The notes under the pieces: model-generated | Told to the model about the DNA's origin: nothing | What the model saw: only the letters and a program-made list of their open reading frames with translations | Database searches by the model: none | Assembly: GCF_029537235.1 (NCBI RefSeq) | Contig: NZ_CP120640.1 | Span: 1-64,000 of the forward strand | DNA length: 64,000 bases | DNA from: Rhizobium sp. 32-5/1 | GTDB lineage: Bacteria > Pseudomonadota > Alphaproteobacteria > Rhizobiales > Rhizobiaceae | Reading direction: 5' to 3' | Shown: positions 36,328-46,011 of the stretch, piece after piece | How the letters are laid out: each line of letters opens with the position of its first letter | Position numbering within the stretch: the first letter of the stretch is position 1 | Made by a program: the position numbers and the translations under genes

Positions 36328-37089
36328 ATGAAGCATTTGGGAAAAGCTCTAGCTGTCGCAGCATTCATGCTGGCGACGAGCGCCCAAGCGGAAATCCGCT
36401 TCGGCGTGGTCAATGAGGCCTATGCGCCCTACACTACGAAGGACGCTTCGGGAAAAGCGATTGGCTGGGAGATCGATCTGATGGATGCGATCTGCAAAGA
36501 GCTGAAGGAACAATGCACGATCGTCGACGTCTCCTGGGACGGCCTCATTCCGGCTCTGGAGAGCAAGAAGATCGACGTGATCTGGTCTTCGATGTCGATC
36601 ACCGACGAGCGCAAGAAGCGCATCGATTTCACGGACAAATATTACTCGGCTCTCGCCGGCATGATTGGCGCCAAGGATGGCGTCATCGGCGCGACCGCCG
36701 AGCAGCTGAAAGGAAAGACCGTCGGCATCGCCGTGTCGACGACCCAGTCGGCTTACTTCAAGAAGCATTTCGCCGAAATTGCGACCGAGAAAAGTTATGC
36801 GACCGTCGATGAATCATTCCAGGACCTCGCGTCGGGCCGCGTCGACTACATCTTTGCCGACACGGGACCGCTCAAGGAACTCCTGAAAACCGATCTCGGC
36901 AAGGAGTGCTGCGAATATAAAGGCAGTGTCGAGGCAGATGATGCAGTTCTTGGCGCTGGCGTCGGCGGTGGTGTCCGCAAAGGCGACGACGAGCTTCGCG
37001 AAAAGCTGAATGGTGCGATCAAAGCTGTCAGGGCGAACGGCACCTATGCCGAGTTCAGCAAGAAGTACTTCGACTACGACCCCTATTGA
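36328..37089 (+). CDS. Periplasmic amino-acid binding protein of the canavanine island
   Basis: The 253-aa product has a signal peptide (MKHLGKALAVAAFMLATSAQA, cleaved after AQA). The SBP_bac_3 fold shows NEAYAPYTTKDASGKAIGWE and the block EIDLMDAICKELKEQCTIVD. A CC pair near residue 193 (KECCEY) and Cys near 52 may form a disulfide. Amino acids close to arginine are the usual ligands of this class. Position between ATPase and permease genes and upstream of the gamma-lyase suggests canavanine as ligand. Confidence 0.9.
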   Translation: MKHLGKALAVAAFMLATSAQAEIRFGVVNEAYAPYTTKDASGKAIGWEIDLMDAICKELKEQCTIVDVSWDGLIPALESKKIDVIWSSMSITDERKKRIDFTDKYYSALAGMIGAKDGVIGATAEQLKGKTVGIAVSTTQSAYFKKHFAEIATEKSYATVDESFQDLASGRVDYIFADTGPLKELLKTDLGKECCEYKGSVEADDAVLGAGVGGGVRKGDDELREKLNGAIKAVRANGTYAEFSKKYFDYDPY

Positions 37090-37161
37090 GTCCACGGGCG
37101 AGGCGGATTTGTCACCAGCCGTTGGTGGCAAATCTGCCGGTCCTGTTCTGGAAGGCTTCCC

Positions 37162-37883
37162 ATGAGTTCCCCAAGTTCCATTCTGGACATGCTGTCGATT
37201 TCCCTCCCGGCTGGGGCGGCGTATTGATCACCGGCGCGTTCGCGACCCTGTTTATCTCGTTTGGTGCCTATCTGTTTGGAATGGTGCTGGGCTTGTTCGG
37301 CGCACTCGGCAAGTTGAGTGGGTTTGCCCCACTGCAATATGCTCTCAATGTCTATACGACGATCGTCCGTGCCGTGCCGGAGCTCATCCTGATCGTCTCG
37401 CTCTACTATGCGGGAACGGATGGGCTGAATCGGATTCTTGCCATGGCGGGCCTTGGCCCAGTCGAGGTCAATGGCCTGGTCGCAGCAATCGCGGTGCTGG
37501 GCTTTGTTCAGGGAGCCTACATGACCGAGGTTTTGCGGGGCGCGATCCTCGCCATTCCTGTTGGCCAGCTTGAAGCCGCCAAGTCCTTTGGGATGCGGCC
37601 AGGCTTGCGCTTCCGACGCATCGTCTTACCGGCTCTCATCCCCAATGCACTGCCCGGCTTTGCCAATCTGTGGATGTCCGTGATCAAGGACAGCGCCCTG
37701 ATTGCCGTCGTCGGCTATCAGGAACTGGCTCTTGCGGCACGCGTCGCCGCGAGCAACACCAAGCAGTACATGGTCTTCTTCCTGGCTGCGGCGGCACTTT
37801 ATCTCGTCATCACAATTCTATCGAACCTGCTGTTCTCCGCGCTCGAAGCCTACTTCCGCCGCGGCCAACGACCAGTAGCATAG
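37162..37883 (+). CDS. Amino-acid ABC permease 1 (one frameshift at the start)
   Basis: The ATG at 37162 with GGAAGGCTTCCC upstream starts MSSPSSILDMLS; adding one C to the run at 37202-37204 joins it to PPGWGGVLITGAFATLFISF. The permease has about five membrane segments and the EAA-like coupling motif VLRGAILAIPVGQLEAAKSFG. It is the HisQ/ArtQ-type partner of the permease that follows nine bases later. Confidence 0.85.
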
Positions 37884-37892
37884 GAGGCGGAC

Positions 37893-38581
37893 ATGGATTT
37901 CAGCTGGATTTTCGAATACCAGGACTTGCTGCTCTATGGTGCCTTCCTGACATGCCTGCTGCTGGCAATTTCGGTCACGTTGGGGTTTGCGCTCGCTATC
38001 CTCCTGGCGATTGCCCAGGTCGGCCGTGGTTCCATCGCCCGTTGGCTCTCCAAGTCGTACTGCACATTCTTTCGCGGCACGCCGTTGCTCATCCAGCTTT
38101 GGCTCATCTACTATGGTCTGGGCTCGTATCTGCCGCATATCCCTGGATTGCGGAGCAGCTTTCTTTGGCCGGTCTTGCGAGAGGGCTTGTTCTTTGCGGC
38201 GTTGGCCCTGACGCTCAACTTCGCCGCTTACCAGGGGAGATTCTTCGCGGCGCCATGCTGGCGGTCCCGAAAGGAGAGCTTGAAGCCGCTCGCGCCGTTG
38301 GCATGTCACCCTGGATGATTCTGCGCCGGATCTGGCTACCGAGAGCAATCCGGATTGGACTTCCGACCTTTGCCGGCGAGGTCGTCCTGCAGCTCAAGGC
38401 AACACCGATCGTATTTTCGGTGACCGTGATGGATCTCTACGGTGCTGCCTACAAAATCCGCCAGGATACACTCCTCGTCTACGAGCCACTCCTCCTCGTC
38501 ACTGTCTTTTACGTCAGCCTGACTTTCCTGATTACACAAGGGTTCCAGAGGCTGGAAAACGCCATCCCGGTCAGGCGCTGA
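37893..38581 (+). CDS. Amino-acid ABC permease 2 (one frameshift)
   Basis: Starts MDFSWIFEYQDLLLYGAF after GGAGGCGGAC. The frame changes in the G-run 38234-38237; adding one G gives NFAAYQGEILRGAMLAVPKG, the expected coupling loop. After repair it has about 229 aa and ends QGFQRLENAIPVRR. HisM/ArtM-type membrane subunit, paired with the preceding permease. Confidence 0.85.
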
Positions 38582-38620
38582 GGCACTCCCCAACCACTCA
38601 CTTCAACAAAGAGGCTAATT

Positions 38621-39831
38621 ATGTCGAGACCAGACAAACACGATCTATCGACGCTCTCCTTCAATACGCTGTCGGTGCACGGCGGCAACGAAATCGACAA
38701 GACATCGGGCGCTATTCGCACACCGATCGTGATGGCGAATTCGTACGAACTTCCTTACGACCCTTCTACAATGGACTGGTCGGACACCGAGAGCCCCTCC
38801 TATACGCGCAATTCCGGCCACAATCAGATCGGCCTGCAGCGCAAGCTCGCGGCCATGGAGGGCGGCGAGGATGCAGCCGTCTTCGCAACGGGCGTTGCGG
38901 CGCTTCATGCGGTGTTCTTTACTTTCCTGAAAAGCGGCGACCACGTGATTGTCGGCGACGTCACTTATGAGGCCGTGTGGCGACTGTTTTCAGAGCTTTT
39001 GCCGCAGCGCTACAATATTGAAGCCACCTTCGTCGACATGGGCGACATGGATGCCGTCCGAGCCGCCGTGCGCCCGAACACCAAGCTGATCCATACCGAG
39101 ACAATCGCCAATCCAACGACCAAGGTTGCCGATATCGCGACGCTCGCCTCAATCGCAAAGCAAGCGGGCGCGCTCCTGTCGGTGGACTCGACCTTCACCC
39201 CTCCCCGTTCTTCCGTCCGCTCACACTTGGTGCAGATCTCGTCATCCACTCGCTGACGAAATACATCAACGGTCATGGCGACGCGATGGGCGGGGTCGTC
39301 ATCGGCTCGAAGCCGCTTATCCATCACATCAAGGCAGACGCGCTCGTCGATCTCGGCGGCACGATTTCCCCGTTCAACGCCTGGCTGATCATGCGAGGCT
39401 CAGTGACTTTGCCGCTGCGCCTGAAGCAGCAGTTTTCATCGGCAGAGATCGTCGCCCGGTCCCTCGCAGCCGACAAGCGCGTCGCCTATGTCACCTATCC
39501 CGGTCTCGACAGCCATGACCAGCACGCGCTTGCCAGAACGCAGTTTGCTGGCAAGGGCTACGGCGCGGTCATGGCTTTTGCCGTCGATGGCGATCCGGAT
39601 ACGCAGAACCGGTTCGTCGCGCATCTCAGGGTCATCACTTCGGCTGTCTCGCTTGGTCACGACGAGAGCCTGATCGTCCATGTCGGCGGCAGTGGGCGCG
39701 GCGGCTCCGATCGTTACCCGCCGAACTTCCAGAAATACGGGCATCTGCGGCTTTCGATCGGTCTGGAAGACACCGAGGATCTGATTGCTGACATCAACAA
39801 CGCCCTCGACGAGACGTTCGGGCGAAGCTGA
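38621..39831 (+). CDS. Canavanine gamma-lyase-like PLP enzyme (one frameshift)
   Basis: Adding one C to the run at 39203-39206 restores a 404-aa Cys/Met-metabolism enzyme (…STFTPPPFFRPLTLGADLV). Tyr61 in SPSYTRNSG binds the PLP phosphate, Asp189 in SVDSTF contacts the ring nitrogen, and Lys214 in HSLTKYINGHGD forms the Schiff base. The family covers cystathionine gamma-synthase/lyase and the canavanine gamma-lyase of Pseudomonas and Rhizobiales, which yields homoserine and hydroxyguanidine. Downstream homoserine dehydrogenase and upstream ctdA strongly favour the last role. O-acyl-homoserine lyase activity is the alternative. Confidence 0.82.
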
Positions 39832-39847
39832 ACACGAAGTCGAATTG

Positions 39848-39881
39848 GACATGAATTGCCCCTCGCCGGGCAATTCATGTC
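39848..39881 (+). terminator. 14-base-arm hairpin after the gamma-lyase gene
   Basis: GACATGAATTGCCC and GGGCAATTCATGTC are perfect inverted arms around CTCGCC. There is no U-run, so it may only reduce read-through into the SMR gene, giving unequal expression within the operon, or protect the upstream mRNA 3' end. Confidence 0.55.
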
Positions 39882-39933
39882 GCCGTCAAAGCCTGATGCG
39901 CGGTAGACCCGGAGGTCCGCCAGGAAGGATATT

Positions 39934-40250
39934 ATGCACTGTATAATCCTGTTCGTCGCCGGCCTGCTTGAGGTCGTCTGGGCGTTCTACATGAAGAGAT
40001 CCGACGGTTTCACGCTGCTCATCCCGTCGGCAATCACAGTCATTGCGATGATTGCCAGCGGCGTGCTGCTGTCCTTTTCGATGAAGGTGCTGCCGCTCGG
40101 TACTGCCTATCGGTTTGGACAGGGATCGGTGCAGTTGGCTCCTTTCTGCTCGGAATGGCGATCCTTGGAGAGCCCGCGTCACCCATGCGTCTGGCAGCGG
40201 GCGCCTTGATCGTGTCGGGGATTCTCATGATGAAGCTCGCCAGCACCTGA
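39934..40250 (+). CDS. SMR-family exporter, SugE/Gdx-like (one frameshift)
   Basis: Small four-helix transporter of about 105 aa: ILFVAGLLEVVWAFYMKRSD has the conserved membrane Glu. A base missing near 40110 shifts the frame; with one G added the sequence reads GTAYAVWTGIGAVGSF and ends SGILMMKLAST. AGGAAGGATATT precedes the ATG. The SugE branch of the SMR family exports guanidinium ions (Gdx). Placed between canavanine lyase and homoserine dehydrogenase, export of hydroxyguanidine or guanidine is the natural role (inference). Confidence 0.8.
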
Positions 40251-40365
40251 CCTACGTCCGGCGGCAGATTGAGCAAAGTGCGCTGCTCTTTGGTCTGTCT
40301 GCGTGGTTCCTGCAGAGCAATCCGCATCCCATGCTTACCCTCATAGACTTCACTGGAGGATCGTT

Positions 40366-41426
40366 ATGACAGTTTACAATATCGCACTTATCGGATTTGG
40401 CGGCGTCAATCGCGCTCTGGCCGAACTCATTGCCGCCAAGAACCAGCTCTGGGAGCGCGATCTTGGATTCCGCCTGAATATCGTCGCCGTGAGCGATCTC
40501 TATCTTGGCTCGGTGATTTCGCCAAACGGTCTTGATGCGAGGACCCTGGTCGAGGCGAAGTTCGAAAAGGGCGGCTTTGGACAGCTTTCCGGGGAAGTGC
40601 CGAAGCCGACAACGAGACTATTATCAAGACCGCACCCGCAGACATTGTCGTCGAGGCAACGTTCACCAATCCCAAGGACGGCGAACCTGCTGTCTCGCAT
40701 TGCCGCTGGGCGCTTGAGACCGGCAAACACGTGGTTACCACCAACAAGGGCCCGGTCGCCATTGAGGCCCAGGCGCTCAAGGCGCTGGCAAAGGCCAACG
40801 GTGTACGCTTCGAGTACGAGGGCGCCGTGATGAGCGGTACTCCGGTCATTCGCATGGCTGAGAAAACGCTTGCCGGCGCCGAGCTGAAGGGCTTCGAAGG
40901 AATTTTGAACGGCACATCCAACTTCGTCCTCGGTCGCATGGAAGCGGGTTTGGATTTCGCATCCGCTGTGAAAGAAGCCCAGGAACTCGGCTATGCCGAG
41001 GCCGATCCCACCGCCGATGTCGAAGGTTTCGACGTTCGTCTGAAAGTCGTCATCCTGGCAAACGAGCTGCTTGGCGCAAATCTCAAGCCTGAGGACGTAA
41101 GCTGCAAGGGTATCTCCGGTCTTTCACCTTCAGACATCGAGGATGCAGCACAGGCAAACAGCCGCTGGAAGCTCATCGGGGCTGCGGTCCGCAATGACGA
41201 CGGCAGCGTGACGGGCAGTGTTTCCCCCAAACGGCTTGACCTCGGCCATCCGCTGGCAGGCGTCAATGGTGCCACCAATGCGGTGTCGCTCGACACCGAA
41301 CTGCTGGGCGCCGTGACGATCACCGGGCCTGGCGCCGGCCGCATCGAAACCGCCTATGCGCTTCTTTCCGATATCGTCGCCATTCATTCCGCCGGCGCCT
41401 CGGCCATCGTTAAGGAGGCTGCATGA
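40366..41426 (+). CDS. hom: Homoserine dehydrogenase (one frameshift)
   Basis: GGAGG precedes the ATG at 40366. One G added to the run 40591-40594 restores the frame (…QLSGGSAEADNETIIKT). The N-terminal Rossmann motif is GFGGVNRALAEL (residues about 11-22). The catalytic domain has TNKGPVAIEAQAL, YEGAVMSGTPVIR and the substrate motif GFEGILNGTSNFVLGRM. No C-terminal ACT domain is present, so the enzyme lacks threonine feedback and suits a catabolic direction: homoserine to aspartate semialdehyde. About 354 aa after repair. Confidence 0.88.
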
Positions 41427-42841
41427 TGCACAACCTTGCACTCACCCAAAAGAACGCTCCTGCAGAAATTGCCGTTACCAGCCCGTTCGACGGTACGCTG
41501 GTCGGAACGGTCGTGGAAACTTGTGCCACAAGCGTGAACGTGCTGCTGGAGCGGGCAAGGCGCGGGGCGCAGACTGCCCGAACGCTGCCGCGTCACAAGC
41601 GAGCGGTGATCCTTGAAAAGGCCGCTGCGGCCATCGAAGCCGTGCGCGAGGACTTCGCGCTTCTCATCGTCAAGGAGGCGGGCAAGACGATTACGCAGGC
41701 CCGCAAAGAGACGACACGGTGCGTCAATACGCTCAAGCTGTCTGCCGACGAGGCCAAGCGCAATGCGGGCGAAGTCATCCCGTTCGACGCCTACGCAGGC
41801 TCGGAGACTCGCCAAGGCTGGTACACGAGAGAACCGCTGGGGATTATTGCCGCCATTACGCCCTATAACGATCCCCTCAATCTCGTCGCCCACAAACTTG
41901 GTCCGGCAATTGCCGGCGGCAACGCAGTGATTTTGAAGCCATCTGAGCTTACCCCGCTCTCTGCCATCAAGCTCGTCGAGGTCCTGGTCGAGAGCGGCCT
42001 GCCCGAGGAAGTCATAACTGTTGCGATTGGCGGCCCTGAGCTTGGGAAGGCTCTTGTTGCAGCGAGAGACGTTCGAATGATCTCCTTCACCGGTGGCTTT
42101 GCCACTGGTGAAGCGATTGCCAAAACAGCAGGCCTCAAGAAGCTTGCCATGGACCTTGGCGGCAATGCTCCTGTCATCGTCATGGAGAATTGCAACTTCG
42201 ATGCTGCCGTCGAGGCTTGCGTATCTGGAGCCTACTGGGCGGCCGGTCAAAACTGTATTGGCACGCAGCGAATTTTGATCCAGCGGCCGATCTATGAGCA
42301 ATTCAAGGCGAAGTTCGTCGCAGAAACCAGGAAGCTCAAGACCGGCAATCCTTTGGAAGCCGACACTGATGTCGGCCCGATGATCTCACAAAAGGCGGTC
42401 GAAAGAGCGGCCGCAATGGTCGAACGGGCGCTGGCTGCCGGTGCAACCTTGCTTTGGGGCCATAAGCCGACTGGCAACCTCTATCCGCCGACGGTCCTGG
42501 ACAATGTTCCAGCCTCCTGTGACGCCTGGGGCGAGGAAGTGTTCGCGCCAATCGTCATTCTTCAGCCCTTCGATGGGCTGGCGGATGCGATCGATTTGGC
42601 AAACAGCCCCGAATACAGTCTTCACGCCGGCATTTTTACAAACGATCTGGAAGGGGCGCTTGAGGCTGCAAGCAAGATCGAGGCTGGAGGCATCATGATC
42701 AACGACTCCTCCGACTATCGGTTCGATGCAATGCCGTTTGGCGGCTTCAAATATGGCAGCATGGGCCGCGAGGGCGTCCGGTTTGCCTATGAGGACATGA
42801 CCCAGCCTAAGGTCGTGTGCATCAACCGCCTGAAGACGTAA
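41423..42841 (+). CDS. NAD(P)-dependent aldehyde dehydrogenase
   Basis: The 472-aa product has catalytic Cys in WAAGQNCIGTQR, the general-base region KLAMDLGGNAPVIV (Glu of the usual ELGG motif replaced by Asp) and the cofactor segment ISFTGGFATGEAI. The start overlaps the hom stop by four bases and has AAGGAGG upstream. In this operon the expected substrate is aspartate semialdehyde, oxidised to aspartate. Sequence resembles lactaldehyde/glyceraldehyde-3-phosphate-type aldehyde dehydrogenases rather than the phosphorylating Asd family. Confidence 0.87.
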   Translation: MMHNLALTQKNAPAEIAVTSPFDGTLVGTVVETCATSVNVLLERARRGAQTARTLPRHKRAVILEKAAAAIEAVREDFALLIVKEAGKTITQARKETTRCVNTLKLSADEAKRNAGEVIPFDAYAGSETRQGWYTREPLGIIAAITPYNDPLNLVAHKLGPAIAGGNAVILKPSELTPLSAIKLVEVLVESGLPEEVITVAIGGPELGKALVAARDVRMISFTGGFATGEAIAKTAGLKKLAMDLGGNAPVIVMENCNFDAAVEACVSGAYWAAGQNCIGTQRILIQRPIYEQFKAKFVAETRKLKTGNPLEADTDVGPMISQKAVERAAAMVERALAAGATLLWGHKPTGNLYPPTVLDNVPASCDAWGEEVFAPIVILQPFDGLADAIDLANSPEYSLHAGIFTNDLEGALEAASKIEAGGIMINDSSDYRFDAMPFGGFKYGSMGREGVRFAYEDMTQPKVVCINRLKT

Positions 42842-42883
42842 CGCCAGGCCTGCTCAAATCCATCGGCAACTCAGGGAGTAAAA

Positions 42884-43762
42884 ATGTTCAAGGGTTCTAT
42901 TACCGCGCTTGTCACGCCTTTTGCTGATGGTCGCGTCGACGAGGCCGCCTTGCGCGACCTCGTCGAGTGGCAGATCGAAGAAGGATCCTTCGGTCTTGTT
43001 CCATGCGGGACAACGGGGGAAAGTCCGACGCTCAGCCATGCCGAGCATAAGCAGGTGGTCGAGATCACCATCGCGGCCGCCAAGGGCCGTGTGCCCGTCA
43101 TCGCGGGCGCCGGCTCAAACAGCACCTCGGAAGCAATCGACTTCGTCCTCCATGCGCAGGACGCCGGCGCCGACGGTGTGCTGATTGTCGCGCCCTATTA
43201 CAACAAGCCAACCCAGGAAGGGATCTACCAGCATTTCAAGGCAATCGATGCTGCGGCCACCGTTCCGATCATCGTCTACAATATCCCCGGCCGCAGCGTC
43301 ATCGATATTCAGGTCGAAACGTTGGCCCGCATATTTGAAGACTGCCCAAACGTGAAGGGCGTCAAGGATGCAACCGGCAACCTGTTGCGCCCGTCCCTCG
43401 ATCGTATGGCCTGCGGGCGCTCGTTCAATCTCCTGACCGGTGAAGACGGCACGGCGCTCGGCTACATGGCGCATGGCGGACATGGTTGCATCTCGGTGAC
43501 GGCGAATGTCGCTCCGGGCCTCTGCGCTGACTTCCAGCAGGCCTGCCTGAACGGCGACTTCGCCGCCGCCTTGAAGCTTCAGGACCGTCTGATGCCCCTG
43601 CACCGGGCGCTTTTTCTCGAAACCAACCCTGCTGGGCCGAAATATGCCTTGCAGCGTCTCGGTCGCATAGGTGGGGATCTGCGGCTACCACTCGTTACGA
43701 TCAGTCCTTCCGTTCAAGAAGAGATCGATAGCGCCATGCGCCATGCGGGGATCCTGGTTTGA
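42884..43762 (+). CDS. dapA: 4-hydroxy-tetrahydrodipicolinate synthase
   Basis: The 292-aa product keeps the DapA catalytic set: Thr-Thr in CGTTGESPT (residues 41-49), Tyr132 in VYNIPGRS, and Schiff-base Lys161 in GVKDATGN. It condenses pyruvate with aspartate semialdehyde toward lysine. Within this operon it would drain aspartate semialdehyde made from homoserine, either as an overflow route or to detoxify it. GGGAGTAAAA precedes the ATG. True DapA function is more likely than an aldolase role because the active-site residues are complete. Confidence 0.88.
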   Translation: MFKGSITALVTPFADGRVDEAALRDLVEWQIEEGSFGLVPCGTTGESPTLSHAEHKQVVEITIAAAKGRVPVIAGAGSNSTSEAIDFVLHAQDAGADGVLIVAPYYNKPTQEGIYQHFKAIDAAATVPIIVYNIPGRSVIDIQVETLARIFEDCPNVKGVKDATGNLLRPSLDRMACGRSFNLLTGEDGTALGYMAHGGHGCISVTANVAPGLCADFQQACLNGDFAAALKLQDRLMPLHRALFLETNPAGPKYALQRLGRIGGDLRLPLVTISPSVQEEIDSAMRHAGILV

Positions 43763-45189
43763 TGGACAGGACAAAGCTTGCTGAGCGTATCGAGTCAGAT
43801 CTTATCGGGCCGCTCGCTATTCCTCGACACGTCCTTTACGGCGTCCATACACGGCGCGCGGAACAGAATTTCGACGTATCGGGCCTGCGCCTGAGGGATT
43901 TTCCTGAGCTCATCCAGTCGATGGCGATGGTGAAAAAGGCTTCTGCTCTCGCCAACATGGAACTCGGGCTTCTTTCTGCCGAAAAGGCCGAAGCGATCTC
44001 TCAAGCATCCGACGAACTCATCGCGCTCAATGATATCGATGAGAACTTTCCCGTCGACATGATGCAGGGAGGGGCCGGCACCTCGACCAACATGAACGTG
44101 AACGAGGTTCTGACAAACCTCGCTCTTTTGAAGATGGGCGCCGACGTCGGTGAGTATTCGAGGCTGCACCCAAATGACGACGTCAATCTGTCCCAGTCGA
44201 CAAACGACGTTTACCCAACAGCTATCCGGCTGACGATCTTGCGAGCATGCGAAGGGCTTATCGCAGCTGAGGTCGCGCTTCGCGACGCCTTTCGCGGCAA
44301 GGCCATGCAATATGCAAGCGCTCTAAAGGTCGGTCGGACACAGTTGCAAGACGCCGTGCCGATGACCGCGGGGCAGGAATTTGAAGCCTTCGCTGAACTC
44401 ATTGACGAGGATATCGTCCAGATCCAGTACGCCTCTAAGCTTCTCAAAGAGATAAACCTCGGCGGCTCGGCGATCGGCACGGCAATCAACGTACCCTCAG
44501 GCTTCGCGCAGTTGGCCTGCGGTCACCTGTCCCGAATATCTGGCTATCCGTTAATCCCTGCCCGCAACTTCATCGAAGCGACATCGGACACAGGCGGTTT
44601 CGTCTCCTTTTCAGGCGTGCTCAAGCGAATTGCGGTTAAACTGAGCAAGATCTGCAATGACCTCCGGCTCCTGAGCAGTGGACCCCGCGGCGGTCTGGGT
44701 GAGATCCGCTTGCCGCCTGTTCAAGCCGGCTCGTCCATCATGCCTGGCAAGGTCAATCCCGTTATCCCGGAGATGATGAACCAGATCAGCTTTCAGGTCA
44801 TCGGCAATGATCTGACGGTGACGCTCGCAGCAAGTGCCGGCCAGCTCCAGCTGAACGCCATGGAACCCGTCATCGTTTTGAACATCCTGCAATCGATGCG
44901 CATGCTGACCAGAGGTATGGTGGTCTTGAAGGAACGCTGCATCGATGGCATCGAAGTCGACGTCGACCGTTGCAAGGCGTTGCTCGACCAATCTCTCGTT
45001 CTTGCCACGCCATTGGCGACGCTGATCGGATACAGCAAAGCGGCATACCTCTCCAAGAAGGCGCTGGTCGAGAAGAGAAACTTGCGAGATGTCGTCGAAG
45101 AAGAATGCGTTCTGACCGAAAGTCAGGCTCATCAGATTTTTGGAGCCGCCGCGGAATTTGCCAATGTTTCGAAGATTATGCGCGGTTGA
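43762..45189 (+). CDS. aspA: Aspartate ammonia-lyase
   Basis: The 475-aa product of the fumarase/aspartase family starts at an ATG overlapping the dapA stop by one base. GGAGTSTNMNVNEV and HPNDDVNLSQSTNDVYPT are the first two conserved regions, and GSSIMPGKVNP (near residue 325) is the SS-loop signature with the catalytic serine. It converts aspartate to fumarate and ammonia, closing the route canavanine - homoserine - aspartate semialdehyde - aspartate - fumarate. Fumarase (FumC) is the alternative, but context favours aspartase. Confidence 0.87.
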   Translation: MDRTKLAERIESDLIGPLAIPRHVLYGVHTRRAEQNFDVSGLRLRDFPELIQSMAMVKKASALANMELGLLSAEKAEAISQASDELIALNDIDENFPVDMMQGGAGTSTNMNVNEVLTNLALLKMGADVGEYSRLHPNDDVNLSQSTNDVYPTAIRLTILRACEGLIAAEVALRDAFRGKAMQYASALKVGRTQLQDAVPMTAGQEFEAFAELIDEDIVQIQYASKLLKEINLGGSAIGTAINVPSGFAQLACGHLSRISGYPLIPARNFIEATSDTGGFVSFSGVLKRIAVKLSKICNDLRLLSSGPRGGLGEIRLPPVQAGSSIMPGKVNPVIPEMMNQISFQVIGNDLTVTLAASAGQLQLNAMEPVIVLNILQSMRMLTRGMVVLKERCIDGIEVDVDRCKALLDQSLVLATPLATLIGYSKAAYLSKKALVEKRNLRDVVEEECVLTESQAHQIFGAAAEFANVSKIMRG

Positions 45190-45201
45190 ACGGAGGAAAG
45201 A

Positions 45202-46011
45202 ATGGCCGTTTTCACGGAAATATCCGACGAGGACCGAAACTCGATCGCGGCGGCCTATGGCATGACCTCCCTGTCATCGGTGATCGGTATTGCCGACGGC
45301 GACAGGGAAACGACCTATCTTTTCCGGGCGGCGGAGGGTGAGTTCATCGTCACGCTGTTCGAAAATGGCGCCGAACCGCTAGATCTCGAGCGGGCGTTCG
45401 CAACGATGGAGACGCTGAACAACAGCGGTATTCCCTGCCCGAAACCAACGCGCACGATTGATGGCGATGCGACCTTCCGGGCGGCCGGCCGCCTCGTTGC
45501 CGTCGTGAGTTTCGTATCAGGTTCGTCGACAAACGATCCTACGCCAGGAAAGTGTAAAAGCCTTGGCCGCCTCATGGCGCGGATCCACATGACCCTGCAA
45601 GGAGGCAAAAAGCGTTCTCTAAATGAACTGCCTGCCGGTCCTCTGCATGGAGCCTTGATACCTTCTAACGTCTTCTTCCTTGGAGACGACGTCAGTGGGG
45701 TTATCAACTTTCGGCTTCGGCACGATGATGTGCTGATTTCAGAGATTGCCGAGGTTCTCGTCGGCTGGGCGAGCCTGCTGACTGGAGAGCTGGACGAAGA
45801 GAAAGCCAGTGCCATTCGGGCCGGATATGAGAGTGTAAGGCACCTGACTGAGGCAGAAACAACGGCACTTCCCGCGTTTGTCCTCGCATCCGCCGCCAGA
45901 CGTTACGCCGGAGAGAAGGACAAGACTCGCCTGCTTCAGGCTGCAGTTCGCGCCTTTGAATCGACAGGATTTGGAGCAGCAGCGCGGCAAGCGGAGTGCC
46001 GTCCTGCATGA
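45202..46011 (+). CDS. Degenerate homoserine kinase-like protein (probable pseudokinase)
   Basis: The 269-aa product resembles the APH-fold homoserine kinase ThrB of alpha-proteobacteria, sharing SNVFFLGDDVSGVI and the start MAVFTEISDEDR. The catalytic block, normally HADLFPDN, reads HGALIPSN (His149-Asn156), so the catalytic Asp is Ala151. The metal-binding Asp of the following IDF motif is Asn169 (VINFRLR). It is also about 50 residues shorter than ThrB. With both acidic residues lost, phosphotransfer is unlikely; a homoserine-binding regulatory or sensing role may remain. GGAGGAAAG precedes the ATG. Confidence 0.75.
   Translation: MAVFTEISDEDRNSIAAAYGMTSLSSVIGIADGDRETTYLFRAAEGEFIVTLFENGAEPLDLERAFATMETLNNSGIPCPKPTRTIDGDATFRAAGRLVAVVSFVSGSSTNDPTPGKCKSLGRLMARIHMTLQGGKKRSLNELPAGPLHGALIPSNVFFLGDDVSGVINFRLRHDDVLISEIAEVLVGWASLLTGELDEEKASAIRAGYESVRHLTEAETTALPAFVLASAARRYAGEKDKTRLLQAAVRAFESTGFGAAARQAECRPA

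Noticed and set aside
38621..41426. Reading the gamma-lyase, SMR and homoserine dehydrogenase genes as true pseudogenes
   Set aside because: Each has one break cured by one added base, with active-site residues intact on both sides.
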